Positions 31,588 through 34,010 of a stretch of 34,010 nucleotides of DNA are shown here, in pieces. The stretch is from the NCBI GenBank assembly GCA_945860085.1, contig CAMAPJ010000023.1, positions 1 to 34,010 on the forward strand, given 5' to 3'. A program made the position numbers and the translations under genes. Position 1 is the first letter of the stretch. Every line of letters begins with the position of its first letter. This DNA is from Synechococcus sp. UW140. GTDB lineage: Bacteria; Cyanobacteriota; Cyanobacteriia; PCC-6307; Cyanobiaceae. The notes beneath the pieces were generated by a model. That model saw only the letters and a program-made list of their open reading frames with translations. It searched no databases and had not been told where the DNA came from.

Positions 31588-34010
31588 AAGTACTGCATCG
31601 CCGCCTGTTATTAAGGGCGTCAACATTAGTCACGATACCGGTATTAGCAGTAGTGACTACATTACGAAGGTGCAACAACAGACGATCACCGCAATTTTAA
31701 GCAAAGCTTTAAGCGGTGGTGATTGCCTCTATGGCTCAGTAGATGCAGGCCTGACCTGGATCGACATCACGACCATGGTGAATGGAACCAACATTAGTTG
31801 GAATGGCGCCAGCTTGTTAGGTGCAAGCACTATTATGTTCAAGCTCATCGAGGAAGTAGGCATTGAAGGGGTCGTGAATGGGAGTACAGGTTATGTGATG
31901 GATGAACAAGCTCCAACAACGGCAAATACTATTAATAGCTTTTCTAATGATACGGGTAGCAGTAGCAGCGATTTGATTACCAATAATGGTTCGCAAACGA
32001 TCAGTGGGACATTATCAGCAAATCTGGCCAGCGGTGAGCGTGTGCAGATTTCCCTGGACGGTGGCATCAACTGGAGTGAAGCGAGCTCGATAGTCGGTAG
32101 TACAAGTTGGCTGCTGAATGGAGCCACCTTAAGCGCAAGCAACAGCTTGCAAGTTAAGGTTAGCGATGAAGCCGGGAATGACGGTTTGGTCTCAATTCAA
32201 GGGTATGTGTTGGACATGTTGGCACCGAATGCACCGTCGCTCACCAGTGTTACTGATGATGGCGGAGCGCTGACATCTGGAGACCGAACTGATGGTACGA
32301 ACTTAACGGTTTGCGTGTCGCTGATAAATACAAATGCTGAAGAAGGTGATACCGTTCAGCTTTATAACAGCTCTACCGCGCTTGGCTCTGCCTATACGTT
32401 GACGTCAACAGAGATCAATAATGGCTACGCCGATGTTGCCACCGAATTACTGGGCAATGGTACGACCTATGGGATTACGGCCAAGGTGATTGATCGTGCC
32501 GGCAATGCCTCAGCGGCATCGACTGATTTTACGGCAATTATTGATACAACCACCATTGATATCAACGCCCCAACGCTAACGGTGAGTGGAGTGAACCTGA
32601 GCGCTGATACGGGGACCAGTAGCAGTGACTTGATTACAAAGGCAGCGACGCAAACGATCAGCGGGACGCTATCTGGAGGTTTGTCTACGGGGGATCATTT
32701 ATACGGATCGCTCGATGGCGGCACGAATTGGATGGATATTACGTCAATGGTGAACGGAACAGCGATTAGCTGGACTGGAGTGACGTTGTCTGGGAGCAAT
32801 AGTATTGCTTTTAAGGTGATAGATAGTGCCGGCAATAGTGGAAGTACTACAGGAAGCAGTGCCTATATGCTGGATAGTGCTGCGCCAACGGTAGTGATCA
32901 CAAGCAATATATCGGAGCTCAAGAGCGGCGAAACCGCAACGATCACCTTTACGTTCTCAGAAGATCCCGGTAGCACGTTTGCCTGGGATGGGAGCAGTGG
33001 CGATGTGGTGGTGAGTGGCGGGACGCTGTCGAGTATTAGTGGCAGTGGTTCAACACGTACGGCGAGCTTTACGCCAACAGCCGGCACGAATGGTGGAACG
33101 GCATCGATTACGGTTGCGAGTGGAAGCTATACAGATGCTGCCGGTAATAGTGGAGGATCGGGCACAACACCGACATTGACATTTGACACGTTAGCGCCAA
33201 CGGTAGCGATCACAAGCAATGTATCAACCATAAAGAGCGGTGAGACAGCGGCGATCACGTTTACGTTCTCTGAGGAACCTGGATCGACATTCACGTTAGC
33301 TGATGTGGTGGTGAGCGGAGGTAGCCTGTCGAGCATCAGCGGCAGTGGGTTAACGCGTACGGCGACGTTTACACCAACGGCAAGCACGAATGGAGGAACG
33401 GCAACGATTACGGTTGCGAGTGGTAGCTATACAGATGCTGCCGGCAATAGTGGCGGAGCGGGCACAACACCGACTTTGACATTTGACACGTTAGCGCCAA
33501 CGCTCGTGATTACAAGCAATGTATCGGCATTGAAGAGCGGAGAAACCGCGACGATCACCTTTACGTTCTCAGAAGATCCCGGTAGCACGTTTGCGTGGGA
33601 TGGCACGAGTGGTGATGTGCTGGTGAATGGCGGGACGCTATCGAGCATTAGTGGCAGTGGGTTAACGCGTACGGCGACGTTTACGCCAACTGCAGGGATT
33701 GATAGCTCAACGGCATCGATTACGGTTGCGCAAGGAAGCTATACCGATACGGCAGGCAATGATGGTGGAGCTGGCATAACACCGAGTTTGACATTTGATA
33801 CGCAGGCGTCAACCCTGACGGTGAGTGGTGTGAGCCTGAGCGGCGATACGGGAACCAGTAGCAGTGACTTGATCACGAAGACAGCGGCGCAGACGATCAG
33901 CGGGACGTTGTCGGCAGCGTTGACGAGTGGCGATGTGTTGGAAGGATCGTTGGATGGCGGAACGAATTGGATGGATATTACGACCAAGGTGAGCGGCACA
34001 ACGATAACGT
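31535..34010 (+). CDS. Large Ig-like repeat surface protein, 5' end frameshifted, 3' end outside window
   Basis: The frame is open from 31535 past the window edge. It has no plausible start before the first repeat: the first GTG, at 31670, is already inside a domain. Domains of about 100 aa follow in this order: type B at about 31610 and 31910; type C at 32222; type B at 32567; type A at 32882, 33194 and 33494; type B at 33806 onwards. Type B shows DTGTSSSDLITK, QTISGTLS, GSLDGGTNWMDIT. Type A shows LKSGETATITFTFSED, GGTLSSISGSG, SYTDAAGNSGG, as in bacterial Ig-like domains of large adhesins. The protein is probably secreted and binds surfaces or neighbouring cells. The export signal, perhaps type I at the C-terminus, lies outside. 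Confidence 0.8.
32882..33805 (+). repeat. Three tandem type-A Ig-domain repeats, 300-312 bp each
   Basis: Units start at 32882 (312 bp), 33194 (300 bp) and 33494 (312 bp), each beginning GCGCCAACG. They are alike at the DNA level over most of their length, including silent positions, which implies recent duplication or conversion. The middle unit lacks four codons in the loop that reads TFAWDG in the other two. Type-B units at 32567 and 33806 are also similar to each other. Confidence 0.85.

Noticed and set aside
31891..33999. Minus-strand frames of 73-86 aa across the Ig repeats
   Set aside because: They recur with the repeat period and are shadows of the plus-strand repeat protein.

Overview
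The window reads as the chromosome of a GC-rich picocyanobacterium (Synechococcus/Cyanobium type). Three things point there: the bilin reductase PcyA, a SipA (DUF3148) regulator and a DevBCA-type exporter, all cyanobacterial; GTG and TTG starts with few clear Shine-Dalgarno sites; and densely packed, overlapping genes. All calls were made by eye from the sequence and translated frames; no database search was run.

Positions 1-27,950 are ordinary high-GC core genome. In order: a 15-bp tandem repeat array; a PLP-dependent decarboxylase with a coupled 64-aa membrane protein; a leftward overlapping block bioY-lspA-PBP1 (with FHA domain)-DUF697 GTPase, concerned with biotin uptake and the cell envelope; sipA; a leftward pair of M16 peptidase subunits, one catalytic and one degenerate; a rightward chain pcyA-devB-devC-devA; a 51-aa basic protein ending in a clear terminator; a GT2 glycosyltransferase; rpsB-tsf; a large conserved-looking but unnamed protein; recG; a 14-bp repeat array; a VanX-like dipeptidase; a leftward ferredoxin-sulfite reductase; glyS; and a leftward phosphopantetheinyl transferase whose 3' end overlaps glyS.

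Near 27,800-27,950 base composition and codon use change abruptly to AT-richer DNA that continues to the end of the window. This accessory segment holds a LuxR-type regulator with a receiver-like domain that seems to lack its phospho-acceptor, a 1.3-kb stretch without a convincing gene, and a tightly spaced pair: an unnamed 88-aa protein and the N-terminus of a very large surface protein. The large protein continues past the window edge as a string of Ig-like domains of at least three types. Its N-terminal part and its repeat part lie in different frames that join at a run of eight A residues. The repeat frame has no usable start of its own, so the gene is broken, phase-variable, rescued by slippage, or mis-sequenced at that point. 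This regulator/small protein/adhesin cassette is the most interesting part of the window.

A second theme is short tandem duplication. Units of 12, 14, 15 and 18 bp occur at gene ends, in linkers and in poorly conserved N-terminal tails of otherwise conserved proteins (decarboxylase upstream region, GTPase tail, PBP linker, SipA, M16, PcyA, the tsf-recG protein, RecG, and the recG-dipeptidase gap), which suggests repeated local slippage in this lineage.
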